From an uncultured Lachnospiraceae bacterium (GTDB lineage Bacteria > Bacillota > Clostridia > Lachnospirales > Lachnospiraceae): a stretch of DNA of 64,000 bases. Below the pieces are notes generated by a model. That model saw nothing but the letters and a program-made list of their open reading frames with translations. It had not been told where the DNA came from and searched no databases. Positions 17,504-26,643 of the stretch are shown piece after piece; within the stretch, counting starts at the first letter, position 1; every line of letters begins with the position of its first letter. The DNA lies in contig CAJUNB010000038.1 in assembly GCA_910587635.1 (NCBI GenBank), positions 1 to 64,000 on the forward strand, read 5' to 3'. The position numbers and the translations under genes are program-made.

Positions 17504-19180
17504 ATGTTAAACTATGCGCGTTATAAGAAAAATCCAGTAGTGGATTATCCACAACGGGAATGGCCGGGCAAAGAAATTGAAAAAGCGCCTATCTGGTGCA
17601 GTGTGGATTTGCGGGATGGCAATCAGGCACTGATTGATCCTATGGTAGTGGAAGAAAAAGTTGAGATGTTTCAATATTTGATTCAATTGGGATTTAAAGA
17701 AATTGAAATCGGATTTCCGGCTGCCAGCCAGATTGAATATGACTTTCTGCGTCAATTAGTGGATAGAAAGTTGATTCCCGACGATGTGCTTGTGCAGGTG
17801 CTGACGCAGTGTAGAGAAGAACAGATTGCCAGGACTTTTGAGTCAATTCAGGGGTGTAAACAGGCGATTGTACACATTTATAATTCTACATCGACGTTGC
17901 AGCGGGATGTGGTATTCCATATGGATCGGGAAGAGATAAAGGGAATCGCTATCAAAGGGACAAAACTTGTAAAAGAATATGCAAAAGAATTTCCAGGGAA
18001 AATTATTCTGGAATATTCACCAGAGAGCTTTACCGGAACGGAGCTGGATTTTGCTCTGGATATTTGTACAGTTGTACAGGAAGAATGGGGGGCAACAAAG
18101 GAAAATCCGATTATTATCAATCTTCCCTCCACTGTGGAAACGAATACGCCCAATGTATATGCAGATCAGATCGAATGGATGAATAAACATTTTAAAAACA
18201 GAGAAAGTATTATATTGAGTGTACATCCGCACAACGACAGAGGAACCGGTGTGGCATCTGCAGAACTTGCTCTTCTTGCCGGAGCTGATCGGGTGGAAGG
18301 GACACTGTTTGGCAATGGCGAGAGAACGGGGAACGTGGATGTGCTGAATATTGCTTATAATATGTTTTCTCAGGGTGTAAATCCGAATCTGGCTATCGAA
18401 CATATCAATGATATCATTGAAATTTATGAAAGATGCTGTAAAATCCCGATCCATCCCCGTCATCCCTATGCCGGAAAACTTGTATTTACCGCATTTTCCG
18501 GTTCCCATCAGGATGCCATTAATAAAGGTGTGCAGGCAATGAAGGAACGGGGAGGCAAATATTGGCAGGTGCCGTATCTTCCTATTGATCCTGCGGATAT
18601 CGGAAGAGAATATGAGCCCATCGTTCGTATCAATTCCCAGTCGGGCAAAGGCGGTGTGGCGTTTATTATGGACAGTTACTTTGGGTTCAAGCTGCCGAAA
18701 GCGATGCACAAAGAATTTGCCAATACGATTCAGTCTATCTCCGAAAAGCAGGGAGAAGTGTCGCCGGATCAGATTATGGAACAGTTCCGTATCGAATATC
18801 TGAATCAAAAAGAACCGCTTCATTTCAGGAGGCTGCATGTTACCGATCTGTCTGGAGAAAAGAAAACACAGTTCGACACGAAAGTCAGTGTTGTCTATAC
18901 AGATCATGATGAGACGAAGTCTTTCGAAGCTGTAGGAAATGGTCCTATTGATGCAGTACAGCGGGGCATGCAGGAGACGCTGGGTGTGCGAATCAAAGTT
19001 TTGGATTATGAAGAGCATGCCCTGCAGAGTGGTTCCAATTCGCAGGCAGCAGCCTATATTCATCTGTTGGATGCGGAGACAGGCAGAGTAACCTATGGGG
19101 TAGGTGTCAGCTCCAATATTACGAGGGCTTCTATTCGGGCACTGTTTTCTGCAGTAAACAGGCTGGGACTTAAAAAATAA
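17504..19180 (+). CDS. leuA: 2-isopropylmalate synthase (long type)
   Basis: First committed enzyme of leucine synthesis, condensing 2-ketoisovalerate with acetyl-CoA. The 558-residue protein is the longer LeuA type resembling the actinobacterial form. The TIM-barrel domain has the metal and substrate motif DLRDGNQAL at 35-43 and HPHNDRG near 239-245. The C-terminal regulatory LeuA dimer domain begins near 430. The ATG follows AAGAGAGGATATATC. No leuB, leuC or leuD is adjacent; instead an RmlD-like reductase follows after 12 bp. Homocitrate synthase was considered, but length and motifs favour LeuA. Confidence 0.93.
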   Translation: MLNYARYKKNPVVDYPQREWPGKEIEKAPIWCSVDLRDGNQALIDPMVVEEKVEMFQYLIQLGFKEIEIGFPAASQIEYDFLRQLVDRKLIPDDVLVQVLTQCREEQIARTFESIQGCKQAIVHIYNSTSTLQRDVVFHMDREEIKGIAIKGTKLVKEYAKEFPGKIILEYSPESFTGTELDFALDICTVVQEEWGATKENPIIINLPSTVETNTPNVYADQIEWMNKHFKNRESIILSVHPHNDRGTGVASAELALLAGADRVEGTLFGNGERTGNVDVLNIAYNMFSQGVNPNLAIEHINDIIEIYERCCKIPIHPRHPYAGKLVFTAFSGSHQDAINKGVQAMKERGGKYWQVPYLPIDPADIGREYEPIVRINSQSGKGGVAFIMDSYFGFKLPKAMHKEFANTIQSISEKQGEVSPDQIMEQFRIEYLNQKEPLHFRRLHVTDLSGEKKTQFDTKVSVVYTDHDETKSFEAVGNGPIDAVQRGMQETLGVRIKVLDYEEHALQSGSNSQAAAYIHLLDAETGRVTYGVGVSSNITRASIRALFSAVNRLGLKK

Positions 19181-19192
19181 CAGGAGGTATCT

Positions 19193-20047
19193 ATGAAAAA
19201 TATTATAGTAACCGGTTGTAATGGACAGTTGGGAAGGGCGATCAACTGTGTCATGTCAGATCAGCAAGAATTTCATTTTATTAATACAGATGTTTCTGAG
19301 CTGGACATTGTAAATATCGACAAGGTGTTGGAGCTGGCAAGGGAAACAAAGCCCTATGCGATTATCAACTGTGCTGCTCAGACGAATGTAAATGGATGTG
19401 AGACTGACTGGGACAGTGCTTTCCGTATCAATGCCATAGGGCCGAGAAATCTGAGCATAGCGGCGCAGGAAACAGGGGCGAAGATGATACAGATTTCCAC
19501 AGACTATGTTTTTTCAGGAAAGGATAACCGTCATTACCGGGAATTTGACAGGACAGATCCCACAAGTGCCTATGGGGAAACAAAGCTCCTGGGAGAAAAT
19601 TATACGAGAGATTTCTGTGACAGGTACTTTATATTGCGTACGGCCTGGCTTTACGGAGAGGGAAAAAACTTTGTGAAGACAATGCTGAAATTTTCGGATG
19701 GCAATGATAAAGTTCAGGTGGTAAATGACCAGTTCGGGACACCGACCTATTCCATGGAGCTGGCAAAAGCGATTGCTTATTTGCTTCCTACAGAAAATTA
19801 TGGTGTGTTCCATACTACCTGTGAAGGTGAATGCAGTTGGGCGGATTTTGCAAGAGAGATCTTCCGGCTTGCCGGAAAGCAAACTGTAGTGGAAGGAATT
19901 ACGACAGCAGAGTATAATGCAAAATTTCCGGGACAGGCGGATCGGCCAGCTTATTCTGTGCTGGAGAACTATATGCTGGATAAAACGACTGACTTTCGGT
20001 TTGTATCCTGGGAAGATGCCATAGCACTGTATATGAAAACGGTATAG
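19193..20047 (+). CDS. rfbD: dTDP-4-dehydrorhamnose reductase-like protein
   Basis: Short-chain dehydrogenase of the RmlD family, predicted to make dTDP-L-rhamnose from dTDP-4-dehydrorhamnose with NAD(P)H. The 284-residue protein has the dinucleotide motif GCNGQLG at 8-14, STDYVFSG near 103, the catalytic YGETK near 127-131, and RTAWLYG, which is typical of RmlD. AACAGGAGGTATCT precedes the ATG, 12 bp after leuA. rmlA, rmlB and rmlC are not in this window, so they must lie elsewhere or the substrate may be a different nucleotide sugar. Confidence 0.87.
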   Translation: MKNIIVTGCNGQLGRAINCVMSDQQEFHFINTDVSELDIVNIDKVLELARETKPYAIINCAAQTNVNGCETDWDSAFRINAIGPRNLSIAAQETGAKMIQISTDYVFSGKDNRHYREFDRTDPTSAYGETKLLGENYTRDFCDRYFILRTAWLYGEGKNFVKTMLKFSDGNDKVQVVNDQFGTPTYSMELAKAIAYLLPTENYGVFHTTCEGECSWADFAREIFRLAGKQTVVEGITTAEYNAKFPGQADRPAYSVLENYMLDKTTDFRFVSWEDAIALYMKTV

Positions 20048-20070
20048 AAGGGAACAGTAACAGAAGGTCT

Positions 20071-20088
20071 CCTTGTTTACTGAGGGTA
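20071..20088 (-). repeat. 18-bp motif, copy 1 (inverted)
   Basis: The minus strand reads TACCCTCAGTAAACAAGG. Near-identical copies are at 22013-22030 and 30132-30149 on the plus strand. This copy lies between rfbD and the shared terminator. Confidence 0.6.
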
Positions 20089-20117
20089 TCAAAGGCCGAT
20101 AAAAAAAGATAAACGAT

Positions 20118-20153
20118 AAATGCCCCAGAGCTTATGCTCTGGGGCATTTTGCG
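20118..20153. terminator. bidirectional terminator between rfbD and uxs
   Basis: A perfect 14-bp stem (20118-20131 with 20136-20149, loop TTAT) is built on GCCCCAGAGC, with A-rich sequence before it and T-rich sequence after it. It can end transcripts from both convergent genes. Confidence 0.9.
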
Positions 20154-20205
20154 CTAAAATACGCTGCTCATGTATAGAGAATCATTCTTGCGTGATTCTG
20201 TTTCA

Positions 20206-21138
20206 TCAGATGACCCTTTTAAAATAGTCAATCGTCTTTTTCAATCCTTCTTCCAGAGCGATATGGGGTTCCCAATCCAAATGATGTTTTGCCAGTTCAA
20301 TAACAGGTTTACGCTGGAGGGGATCGTCGGAAGGCAACGGTTTATATATGATCTGGGAGGAAGAACCTGTAAGGGCAACGATCTTTTCTGCCAGCTGTAA
20401 AATCGTGAATTCTCCCGGATTTCCGAGATTACAGGGGCCGGTAAAATCGGCCCGGGAGGCCATGAGTCGTACCATCCCTTCGATCAGGTCATCTACATAA
20501 CAAAAACTCCTTGTCTGAGAACCGTCTCCATAGATTGTGATGTCCTGGCCCTTTAATGCCTGGACAATAAAATTGGAAACAACACGCCCGTCTGAAGGAT
20601 TCATACGGGGACCATACGTATTGAAAATACGCATGATTTTAATTTCCAGATTGTGCATACGATGATAATCGAAAAACAGAGTCTCTGCAACTCTCTTTCC
20701 TTCGTCGTAGCAGGAACGGATACCGATAGGATTTACACAGCCACGATAACTTTCTGGCTGGGGATGTATTTCCGGATCACCGTATACTTCACTGGTGCTT
20801 GCCTGAAGTATTCTTGCACCGACACGTTTGGCAAGCCCCAGCATATTCAGAGCACCGTAGACGCTAGTCTTTGTTGTCTTGACCGGATTCGCCTGGTAGT
20901 GAATGGGACTGGCCGGACAGGCGAGGTTGTAGATCTGGTCTACCTCTACATAAAGAGGTTCTGTCACGTCATGACGGATAAATTCAAAATAGGGATTGGC
21001 CATGAGATGACGGATATTGTCTTTACTGCCTGTATAGAGATTGTCTACGCAGATAACGTCATTGCCGTCCTGCAGTAATCGTTCACACAGATGGGAGCCC
21101 AGAAAGCCTGCTCCTCCTGTTACTAATACTCGATTCAT
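20206..21138 (-). CDS. uxs: UDP-glucuronate decarboxylase (UDP-xylose synthase)
   Basis: Extended short-chain dehydrogenase of 310 residues predicted to convert UDP-glucuronate to UDP-xylose. The NAD motif GGAGFLG is at 8-14. ACPASPIHYQ near 75-84, the catalytic YDEGK (in RSCYDEGKR), and IFNTYGPRM are all typical of UXS. The closest alternative, a UDP-glucose epimerase, lacks the PASPxHYQ signature. Its substrate would come from Ugd at 30.2 kb. The two genes are separated by a two-component/transport module and point in opposite directions. Confidence 0.9.
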   Translation of the reverse strand: MNRVLVTGGAGFLGSHLCERLLQDGNDVICVDNLYTGSKDNIRHLMANPYFEFIRHDVTEPLYVEVDQIYNLACPASPIHYQANPVKTTKTSVYGALNMLGLAKRVGARILQASTSEVYGDPEIHPQPESYRGCVNPIGIRSCYDEGKRVAETLFFDYHRMHNLEIKIMRIFNTYGPRMNPSDGRVVSNFIVQALKGQDITIYGDGSQTRSFCYVDDLIEGMVRLMASRADFTGPCNLGNPGEFTILQLAEKIVALTGSSSQIIYKPLPSDDPLQRKPVIELAKHHLDWEPHIALEEGLKKTIDYFKRVI

Positions 21139-21178
21139 ATCGTTACCTCAGTTTCATGATTGTTGTAAAATCTCCCTT

Positions 21179-21901
21179 TTAGGAAAATAGATTGTATTTT
21201 AAAATACAGTAAAAAGCACGAAAAGCGTCCTTTAAGCCGATCTTCTTTCCTTCGCTGTAAGAGCGGGGATAATAGGAGATGGGAATTTCATAAATGTGAT
21301 AGCGTTTCTCTTTTTTTGCAATTTTTGCCGTAATTTCCGGTTCGAATCCAAAGCGCTTTTCTTCAATGGTAATGGACTGGATAACTTCCCGACGGAACAT
21401 CTTATAACATGTTTCCATGTCAGTGAGGCCCAAATCCGTAAACAAATTGGAACCAAGAGTCAAAAGCTTATTGCCGAGAGTATGATAAAAGCGTTTGATC
21501 ATATATTTTTCTCCCCTGGCATACCGGGAACCATAAACTACGTCTGCGTCCTTCCTGCCAGAGACAAAGGGCTCCAGAAGTCTTACAAAATCTTTAGGAT
21601 CATATTCCAAATCCGCATCCTGTACAACTACCACATCTCCGGTAGCGACTTGGAAGCCTTTGGCAAGGGCAGCCCCTTTTCCCTGATTGACTTTATGGAA
21701 AATAAGGCGGTCAATCTTATTGCGCAGCTCTCCCTGGAGCAGATCTCTTGTGCCGTCTTTGGAACAGTCATCTACAACGATGATTTCCGTATTTTTCACG
21801 CCACAGTTACGGACAGCGTCCAAAACTGTCTCAATCGTATCCTTTTCGTTATAACAGGGAATAACGACTGACAGTACAATATCATTCATAGTTTTATCCA
21901 T
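21179..21901 (-). CDS. family 2 glycosyltransferase (polyprenyl-phosphate type)
   Basis: 240-residue GT2 enzyme resembling dolichol/polyprenyl-phosphate mannosyl- or glucosyltransferases. LSVVIPCYNEKDTIETVL starts near residue 9, VVDDCSKDG near 40, and the DxD-like QDADLEYDP near 92-100. No C-terminal membrane helices are present, unlike GtrB. It would load a sugar onto a lipid carrier at the cytoplasmic face. It is probably the first gene of the unit with uxs, 40 bp downstream on the minus strand. A second ATG four codons in (MNDIV) is a possible start. Confidence 0.85.
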   Translation of the reverse strand: MDKTMNDIVLSVVIPCYNEKDTIETVLDAVRNCGVKNTEIIVVDDCSKDGTRDLLQGELRNKIDRLIFHKVNQGKGAALAKGFQVATGDVVVVQDADLEYDPKDFVRLLEPFVSGRKDADVVYGSRYARGEKYMIKRFYHTLGNKLLTLGSNLFTDLGLTDMETCYKMFRREVIQSITIEEKRFGFEPEITAKIAKKEKRYHIYEIPISYYPRSYSEGKKIGLKDAFRAFYCILKYNLFS

Positions 21902-21949
21902 AGTATACTCCTTCGATTAGGTATCATAACCTTTTTATAGTCCAGAGTT

Positions 21950-21955
21950 AGTATA
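21950..21955 (-). promoter_or_regulatory. extended -10 box for the GT2-uxs unit
   Basis: The minus strand reads TGGTATACTA, the same extended -10 as found before gmd (34651-34660). The -35 region is poor, which fits an extended -10 promoter. It lies about 50 bp before the GT2 start. Confidence 0.4.
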
Positions 21956-22012
21956 CCACGTTCTGTCAAAAAAATCCATTTCTTCCTATTGTTGTTTGAT
22001 ATTTTGCCTGCT

Positions 22013-22030
22013 TACCCTCAGTGAACAAGG
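22013..22030 (+). repeat. 18-bp motif, copy 2
   Basis: TACCCTCAGTGAACAAGG lies between the divergent ends of the GT2 upstream region and the histidine kinase. A small hairpin, AGGGC-ACACAC-GCCCT, follows directly (22028-22043). Confidence 0.6.
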
Positions 22031-22046
22031 GCACACACGCCCTGAA

Positions 22047-22140
22047 CCATGATATTTCGGTAATTTTCTGCGTTGTCCTCAATCAACGTACGTCCAGTAC
22101 GCCTCAATCGTCCGCCTTGTAAATTACCGAAGTATCATGG
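22047..22140. repeat. 94-bp palindromic element overlapping the kinase 3' end
   Basis: The left arm CCATGATATTTCGGTAATTT (22047-22066) pairs with 22121-22140 at 19 of 20 positions plus one G-U. The 54-nt interior includes CGTAC-GTCCA-GTACG. The right arm contains the stop codon and last codons of the minus-strand kinase. It looks like an extragenic palindrome that may stabilise or end the kinase mRNA. Confidence 0.65.
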
Positions 22141-23433
22141 CAGCAGAACAGTAAAAGTAGATCCCCCCTCGAAGGTATCTGTCACCTGGATAGTTCCCTG
22201 ATGAGCAGCTATGATCTCATGGGCAATGGAGAGTCCCAGACCGAAATGTCCTTTTGTTGTTCGGGATGATTCAGTTCTGTAAAAACGGTCAAATATTTTT
22301 TCTTTTTCTTCATCCGGGATACCGGGGCCGGTATCGGATACAGAAAGGACAAAACGATGGTTTTGCCGGAAAAGGGAGACTGTAATTCTCCCCTCTCTGG
22401 TATAGCTGATCGCATTGTGAATCAGGATACTGATGACCTGCCCGATTCTTTCTCGATCACAAGTACATGGTGGAAGGGCATCTTCGGGGAGAACGGTGGA
22501 GAGGGAAAGTTTTTTTTCATGTGCCATTGTTTCAAAAGTTTCGCATATATTGAGAACCAGCGTATCGAGCTGCGTGGGAACTTTTTGGATGGAGAAATGC
22601 CCGGTATCTTTTGTTATAAGAGAGAGCATGTCCTCCAGGAGCATGGACATGCGCAGCGATTCTTTTTTGATAACGGACAGATCTGTCTGGAGATCAGAAG
22701 CAGTTTCGGAAGGCATGTTGTCGGCTGGAAGAATATCCAGTGCCGCTTCTGCGCAGGATAAAATGACAGCCAGGGGTGTACGAAGTTCGTGGGAAGCAGA
22801 GGCCACAAAACGATTTTGTTTTTTACGATTTTCTTCAATGGGATAGAGAAGTCTGCCTGTAAAAACCCAGGCAAATAACCAGAAGAAGAAAAAAGCAGCT
22901 ATAATAATTACTAAAAAAAGAAGACGTTGACGGAAAATCTGACTTTTTACATCGGAAAGAGGGATAAGAAACAGCATTTCAAGAGGGGCATTATCTTCTG
23001 CTATCTGTATAACAAAACAATAATAGGGTTGTTCATCCTGAAATAAAAAACTTTTATACAGGCAGCGATACGAAAGAATATTTTCAGAAAAAGAAGATTC
23101 GTTTTCACAATAATAAAGCCAGGCTTTTTCTAACAGCCAGGATATGTCTTCGGAATGTGAACTTTTATTATATAAAAAGGGCCTTTTATCGTCAAAGAGA
23201 GCGATATAATAGTTCCCTTTTCCTTCCAGGCCGGCAAGCCATGCGGGCGTGATCATCATCTGCTGTTCCAGGTTGAGAGCGATTGTAGATATATCATTTT
23301 CCAGGGAGAGAACCCAGCTTTGCATCAGTGTTTTCTCCGATACATACAGATAGCACATGGTCATAGCGATCAAGATCAAAGTCGTGATACTGCCACTCAG
23401 TATTGTGAGACGAAACCGAATTTTATGAAACAT
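22135..23433 (-). CDS. sensor histidine kinase
   Basis: Membrane sensor kinase of 432 residues. Helices at about 8-30 and 188-210 flank an extracytoplasmic sensor of roughly 155 residues with no recognised fold. The H-box SASHELRTPLAVILS follows the second helix by only about 20 residues, so a normal HAMP linker seems absent. N-box (SILIHNAISYT), G1 (DTGPGIPDEE), F and G2 (GHFGLGLSIAHEI) are intact. The start overlaps the response-regulator stop by one base (TGATG). It probably controls the divergent ABC/HlyD genes. Confidence 0.92.
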   Translation of the reverse strand: MFHKIRFRLTILSGSITTLILIAMTMCYLYVSEKTLMQSWVLSLENDISTIALNLEQQMMITPAWLAGLEGKGNYYIALFDDKRPFLYNKSSHSEDISWLLEKAWLYYCENESSFSENILSYRCLYKSFLFQDEQPYYCFVIQIAEDNAPLEMLFLIPLSDVKSQIFRQRLLFLVIIIAAFFFFWLFAWVFTGRLLYPIEENRKKQNRFVASASHELRTPLAVILSCAEAALDILPADNMPSETASDLQTDLSVIKKESLRMSMLLEDMLSLITKDTGHFSIQKVPTQLDTLVLNICETFETMAHEKKLSLSTVLPEDALPPCTCDRERIGQVISILIHNAISYTREGRITVSLFRQNHRFVLSVSDTGPGIPDEEKEKIFDRFYRTESSRTTKGHFGLGLSIAHEIIAAHQGTIQVTDTFEGGSTFTVLLP

Positions 23434-24119
23434 CAGTCGGATGCTCCTTTCGCAGTGAGCAAATAACCAATTCCTCGAACTGTTCTTATAATAAGGCTGC
23501 TATTTACAGTTTTCAGCCTTCGGCGAAGAAAATGGATATAGTTATCGAGGTTTCCTTCTTCCACGTCGCTTTCCGGTCCCCAGACTTTTAGTAGAAGTGT
23601 GGAGCGGGAGAGGATCTGCTCGGGATTTCTGAGAAATATTTTCAGCAGGGTACTTTCCCGGCTGGACAGAGAACAGGCTCCGGCAGGTCCGGTGAGTACA
23701 TTATTGTCTTCATTATAGGCGATGTCTTTCAATTGCAACAGATTGGACATATGTAATATGGGGGAACGCCTTGTAACGGAATGGATCCGTGCCAGAAGCT
23801 CTTCGAAAGCAAAGGGTTTTACAAGATAATCGTCGGCACCCAGTTCCAGCCCGGCGACTTTGTCCTGTAAAGAACCAAGTGCTGTAATGATAATAACAGG
23901 TATATAGATGTGTTCGTTCCGTATGCTGTTCAGAACCTGAGTTCCATTTATATAGGGAAGCATTCTGTCCAGTAATATGACATCATGGATGTTCTGTTTT
24001 GCATAGTAGAGAGCATCTTCTCCGTCCAAGCAGGTATCCACATCATATCCTTTGGAAATAAGGTGTCGGGTCAGAGATTGATTCAGATGTTTGTCATCTT
24101 CTGCAAGTAAAATACGCAT
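23433..24119 (-). CDS. OmpR/PhoB-family response regulator
   Basis: 228-residue two-domain regulator. The receiver has the acidic pair EDD near 7-9, the phospho-acceptor Asp in VILLDRMLP near 51, and the conserved Lys in YLVKPF near 101. The C-terminal winged helix spans about 125-225 (LSSRESTLLKIFLRNPEQILSR, VEEGNLDNYIHFLRRRL). It is first in a two-gene unit with the kinase. The gene diverges from the solute-binding protein gene across 172 bp, consistent with control of that operon. Confidence 0.94.
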   Translation of the reverse strand: MRILLAEDDKHLNQSLTRHLISKGYDVDTCLDGEDALYYAKQNIHDVILLDRMLPYINGTQVLNSIRNEHIYIPVIIITALGSLQDKVAGLELGADDYLVKPFAFEELLARIHSVTRRSPILHMSNLLQLKDIAYNEDNNVLTGPAGACSLSSRESTLLKIFLRNPEQILSRSTLLLKVWGPESDVEEGNLDNYIHFLRRRLKTVNSSLIIRTVRGIGYLLTAKGASD

Positions 24120-24151
24120 GGTATAGGAGACTCCTTACTTAATTATAAGTG

Positions 24152-24179
24152 ATTATATTTTACCATACTTTTCTCTAAA
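24152..24179 (-). promoter_or_regulatory. promoter of the response regulator-kinase unit
   Basis: On the minus strand TTTAGA (24179-24174), a 16-bp spacer and TATAAT (24157-24152) lie about 33 bp before the regulator start. On the plus strand a TATAAT (24253-24258) precedes the binding-protein gene, but no good -35 was found for it. Confidence 0.45.
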
Positions 24180-24291
24180 TATCTTCTAAGGAACAGAAAA
24201 ACCCATTAGAGATTGTTTAGAGGAATCTGTGATAATGTCATTGCAGATGATCTATAATAGAGACGAAACCGTTGACAGAAGGAGGAAGGAT

Positions 24292-26616
24292 ATGAACAGG
24301 AAATTTATAATAAAAAGGAGGATTGCACTGTTTTTGGCTGCTTTGCTGATATTTGTGGCACCAGGCTGCGGCAGAGAAAATACAGGCGGGAATCAGGGAG
24401 CAGTGCCTGAAGATGTGAAAAGCAGTACAGCGCAGCAAGAGGATACGGATGCGGGCGGCATAGGACGTTATATGGATGAAACTGTTTTTCAGTCGGAGGC
24501 GGATCTGATAGATCAGGTGCAGTCGCAGGTTACGGAGAATGGAGAGCTTATATTTTTGAACTGTCCTTCCGGTCAGAAATTTATATCAGAAGATAACGGC
24601 AATACATGGGAAAATGCAATAGAAAGGGAACTGGTGACTTTTACGGAAAAAAATTATGTCATTGCTGCGGCGATAGCGAAAGATGGAACATTGGCAATGG
24701 TCAGCATGGAAAGTGGAGATGATGAAGGAGAAAAGAAATACCCTCTGTACATTTACGATAAAAACGGTGAACTGAAAGAGATTCCGTTGGAATTACCGGG
24801 AGAGGACATGCATTTAAATGATCTGACATTCGGAGAAGATGGTTGTCTGCTGGCCAGCGTGATGGGGGATACTTCTGTCTATGAGATCGATCTGCAAAAC
24901 GGCAGCAGTAAAAAACTGGTAGATATTCCCGACAGAGCAGATGTGATGTACTGTAAAGATGGAATACTGCTGTGTGGTACTTTCTCCGGCATTTATTTGT
25001 ATGATTTGAAAAACAGTGGTTTTATAGAAGATAAGGTGCTGGATAGCTTTATAAAAGAAAATAAACTTTCTGTAGAATGGACGGGAGGCGGTTACACCAA
25101 TTTTACCTTTTTAGGAGAAGATCATGCGGTCTATATAGCAGGGGAAACGGGACTGTACCGCCATGTCATCGGTGGCAGTACCATAGAGCAGATCATTGAT
25201 GGAAGTCTCTCTTCTCTGGGAGATCCCTCTCATAATATTATGTCGGTATTGCCCAGCAGTGATACAGAATTTTTTGTAATGTTCAATGACGGAAGCATAA
25301 ACAGATTTTCTTACGAAGCCAATGTATCCACAGTGCCACGGGATAAGCTGACCGTGTACAGCCTGGAGGAGAATGAGACAGTGAAACAGGCGATTTCGTC
25401 ATATCAGGCCATAACTCCCGGTATTCATGTGGATTATAGAATCGGTATGAATGATGAGAGTGTGACAAGAGAAGATGCATTGAAGAAATTGAATACAGAG
25501 TTACTTAGCGGCAGCGGTCCGGACATTCTGATACTGGATGGTATCAATATTGACGTTTATGCTGAGAAAGGCGTACTAACTGACCTGTCAGATGTTGTAA
25601 AAGAGGCAGACAGCAAGGGAGGCCTTTATACAAATCTGATTGCTCCTTTTTATCAGGGAGAACAGTTATATGCGTTACCGGTTCAGTTTGGGATACCTGT
25701 ATTGGCGGGGCATGAAACTGCTGTTAGGAACATTACTGATTATACGACATTTGCAGATATGACAGAAAGAGCCAGGAAAGAATACCCGGAAGGAGATCTG
25801 CTGGGTGTTTATTCGGAATCGGGTTTGATAAAGAGACTATACTCTGTCTGTGCTCCTTCCTGGAAGGATAACAACGGAAATCTGGATAAGAACAGGATAA
25901 AGGAATTTCTTGTTCAGACAAAGCGAATCTATGATGCGCAGATGAATGGGACGCCCCAGAAGTATATCGATGCTTACAGAGAAAATGCGGAAGAATATGC
26001 TCCTTATGAGAATAGTGCCTATTTCCGCATGCTTTCTCTTGGAAATTACTATATGGGGGATAGCCCGTTCGGTCATGGTGAAGTAATTAATGAATATGGA
26101 TATATGGAATTATTGTCATCTGTAAAAATAAAAGGTTTTGAAGATACGGTATATGGACTCATGAATGGACAGGCACAGAATATTTATCATCCGGCGACGA
26201 TAGTCGGTGTCAATGCTGCTTCGGAAAATGGAGAGCAGGCAAAGGACTTTATCCGTACGATGATGGGGAGTTCTGTTCAGGATGTGTTACAGACCGGTCT
26301 GCCGATCAATAGAGAGTCATTGAAGGAATTATTTGCATACGATGAAGCAGATCTGGGAGAAGATGGGGCGCTCTCTTATATCAGCAGTACCTCTGAAGAT
26401 GGACGGGAAATTGAGTATGCTATTTATCCTGCTTCTCAGGAAGATATCGAAAGACTGGAAAGCTGGATCGAAAAGCTGGAGACACCTTATCTGCAAGATG
26501 CAGTGTTGGAAGATGCTGTATTGGCAGGAGGAATATCGTATTTAAAAGGTGATCAGGATGTGGATGCAGCGGTACAGGAGATTGAAAACAAAGTAGCAAT
26601 CTACCTGGCTGAATAA
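24292..26616 (+). CDS. large extracellular solute-binding lipoprotein
   Basis: 774-residue predicted lipoprotein. A basic N-terminus (MNRKFIIKRR), a hydrophobic stretch and the APGC lipobox suggest lipidation near residue 25. The start was moved 21 codons downstream of the longest reading because GGAGGAAGGA and the signal peptide fit there. Residues about 50-350 look like a beta-propeller or BNR-type region (SEDNGNTWE near 80). From about 360 on, a family 1 solute-binding fold is suggested by KLTVYSLEENETVKQAI and GSGPDILILDG. The ligand is unknown, probably a glycan. Two permeases follow. Confidence 0.85.
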   Translation: MNRKFIIKRRIALFLAALLIFVAPGCGRENTGGNQGAVPEDVKSSTAQQEDTDAGGIGRYMDETVFQSEADLIDQVQSQVTENGELIFLNCPSGQKFISEDNGNTWENAIERELVTFTEKNYVIAAAIAKDGTLAMVSMESGDDEGEKKYPLYIYDKNGELKEIPLELPGEDMHLNDLTFGEDGCLLASVMGDTSVYEIDLQNGSSKKLVDIPDRADVMYCKDGILLCGTFSGIYLYDLKNSGFIEDKVLDSFIKENKLSVEWTGGGYTNFTFLGEDHAVYIAGETGLYRHVIGGSTIEQIIDGSLSSLGDPSHNIMSVLPSSDTEFFVMFNDGSINRFSYEANVSTVPRDKLTVYSLEENETVKQAISSYQAITPGIHVDYRIGMNDESVTREDALKKLNTELLSGSGPDILILDGINIDVYAEKGVLTDLSDVVKEADSKGGLYTNLIAPFYQGEQLYALPVQFGIPVLAGHETAVRNITDYTTFADMTERARKEYPEGDLLGVYSESGLIKRLYSVCAPSWKDNNGNLDKNRIKEFLVQTKRIYDAQMNGTPQKYIDAYRENAEEYAPYENSAYFRMLSLGNYYMGDSPFGHGEVINEYGYMELLSSVKIKGFEDTVYGLMNGQAQNIYHPATIVGVNAASENGEQAKDFIRTMMGSSVQDVLQTGLPINRESLKELFAYDEADLGEDGALSYISSTSEDGREIEYAIYPASQEDIERLESWIEKLETPYLQDAVLEDAVLAGGISYLKGDQDVDAAVQEIENKVAIYLAE

Positions 26617-26643
26617 CAAAGAAGCGATTGTGGGAAAACAGGC

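Noticed and set aside
20095..20102. sigma-28 (flagellar) -10 box GCCGATAA
   Set aside because: No TAAA at the proper -35 distance, and only a terminator and an opposite-strand gene lie downstream.
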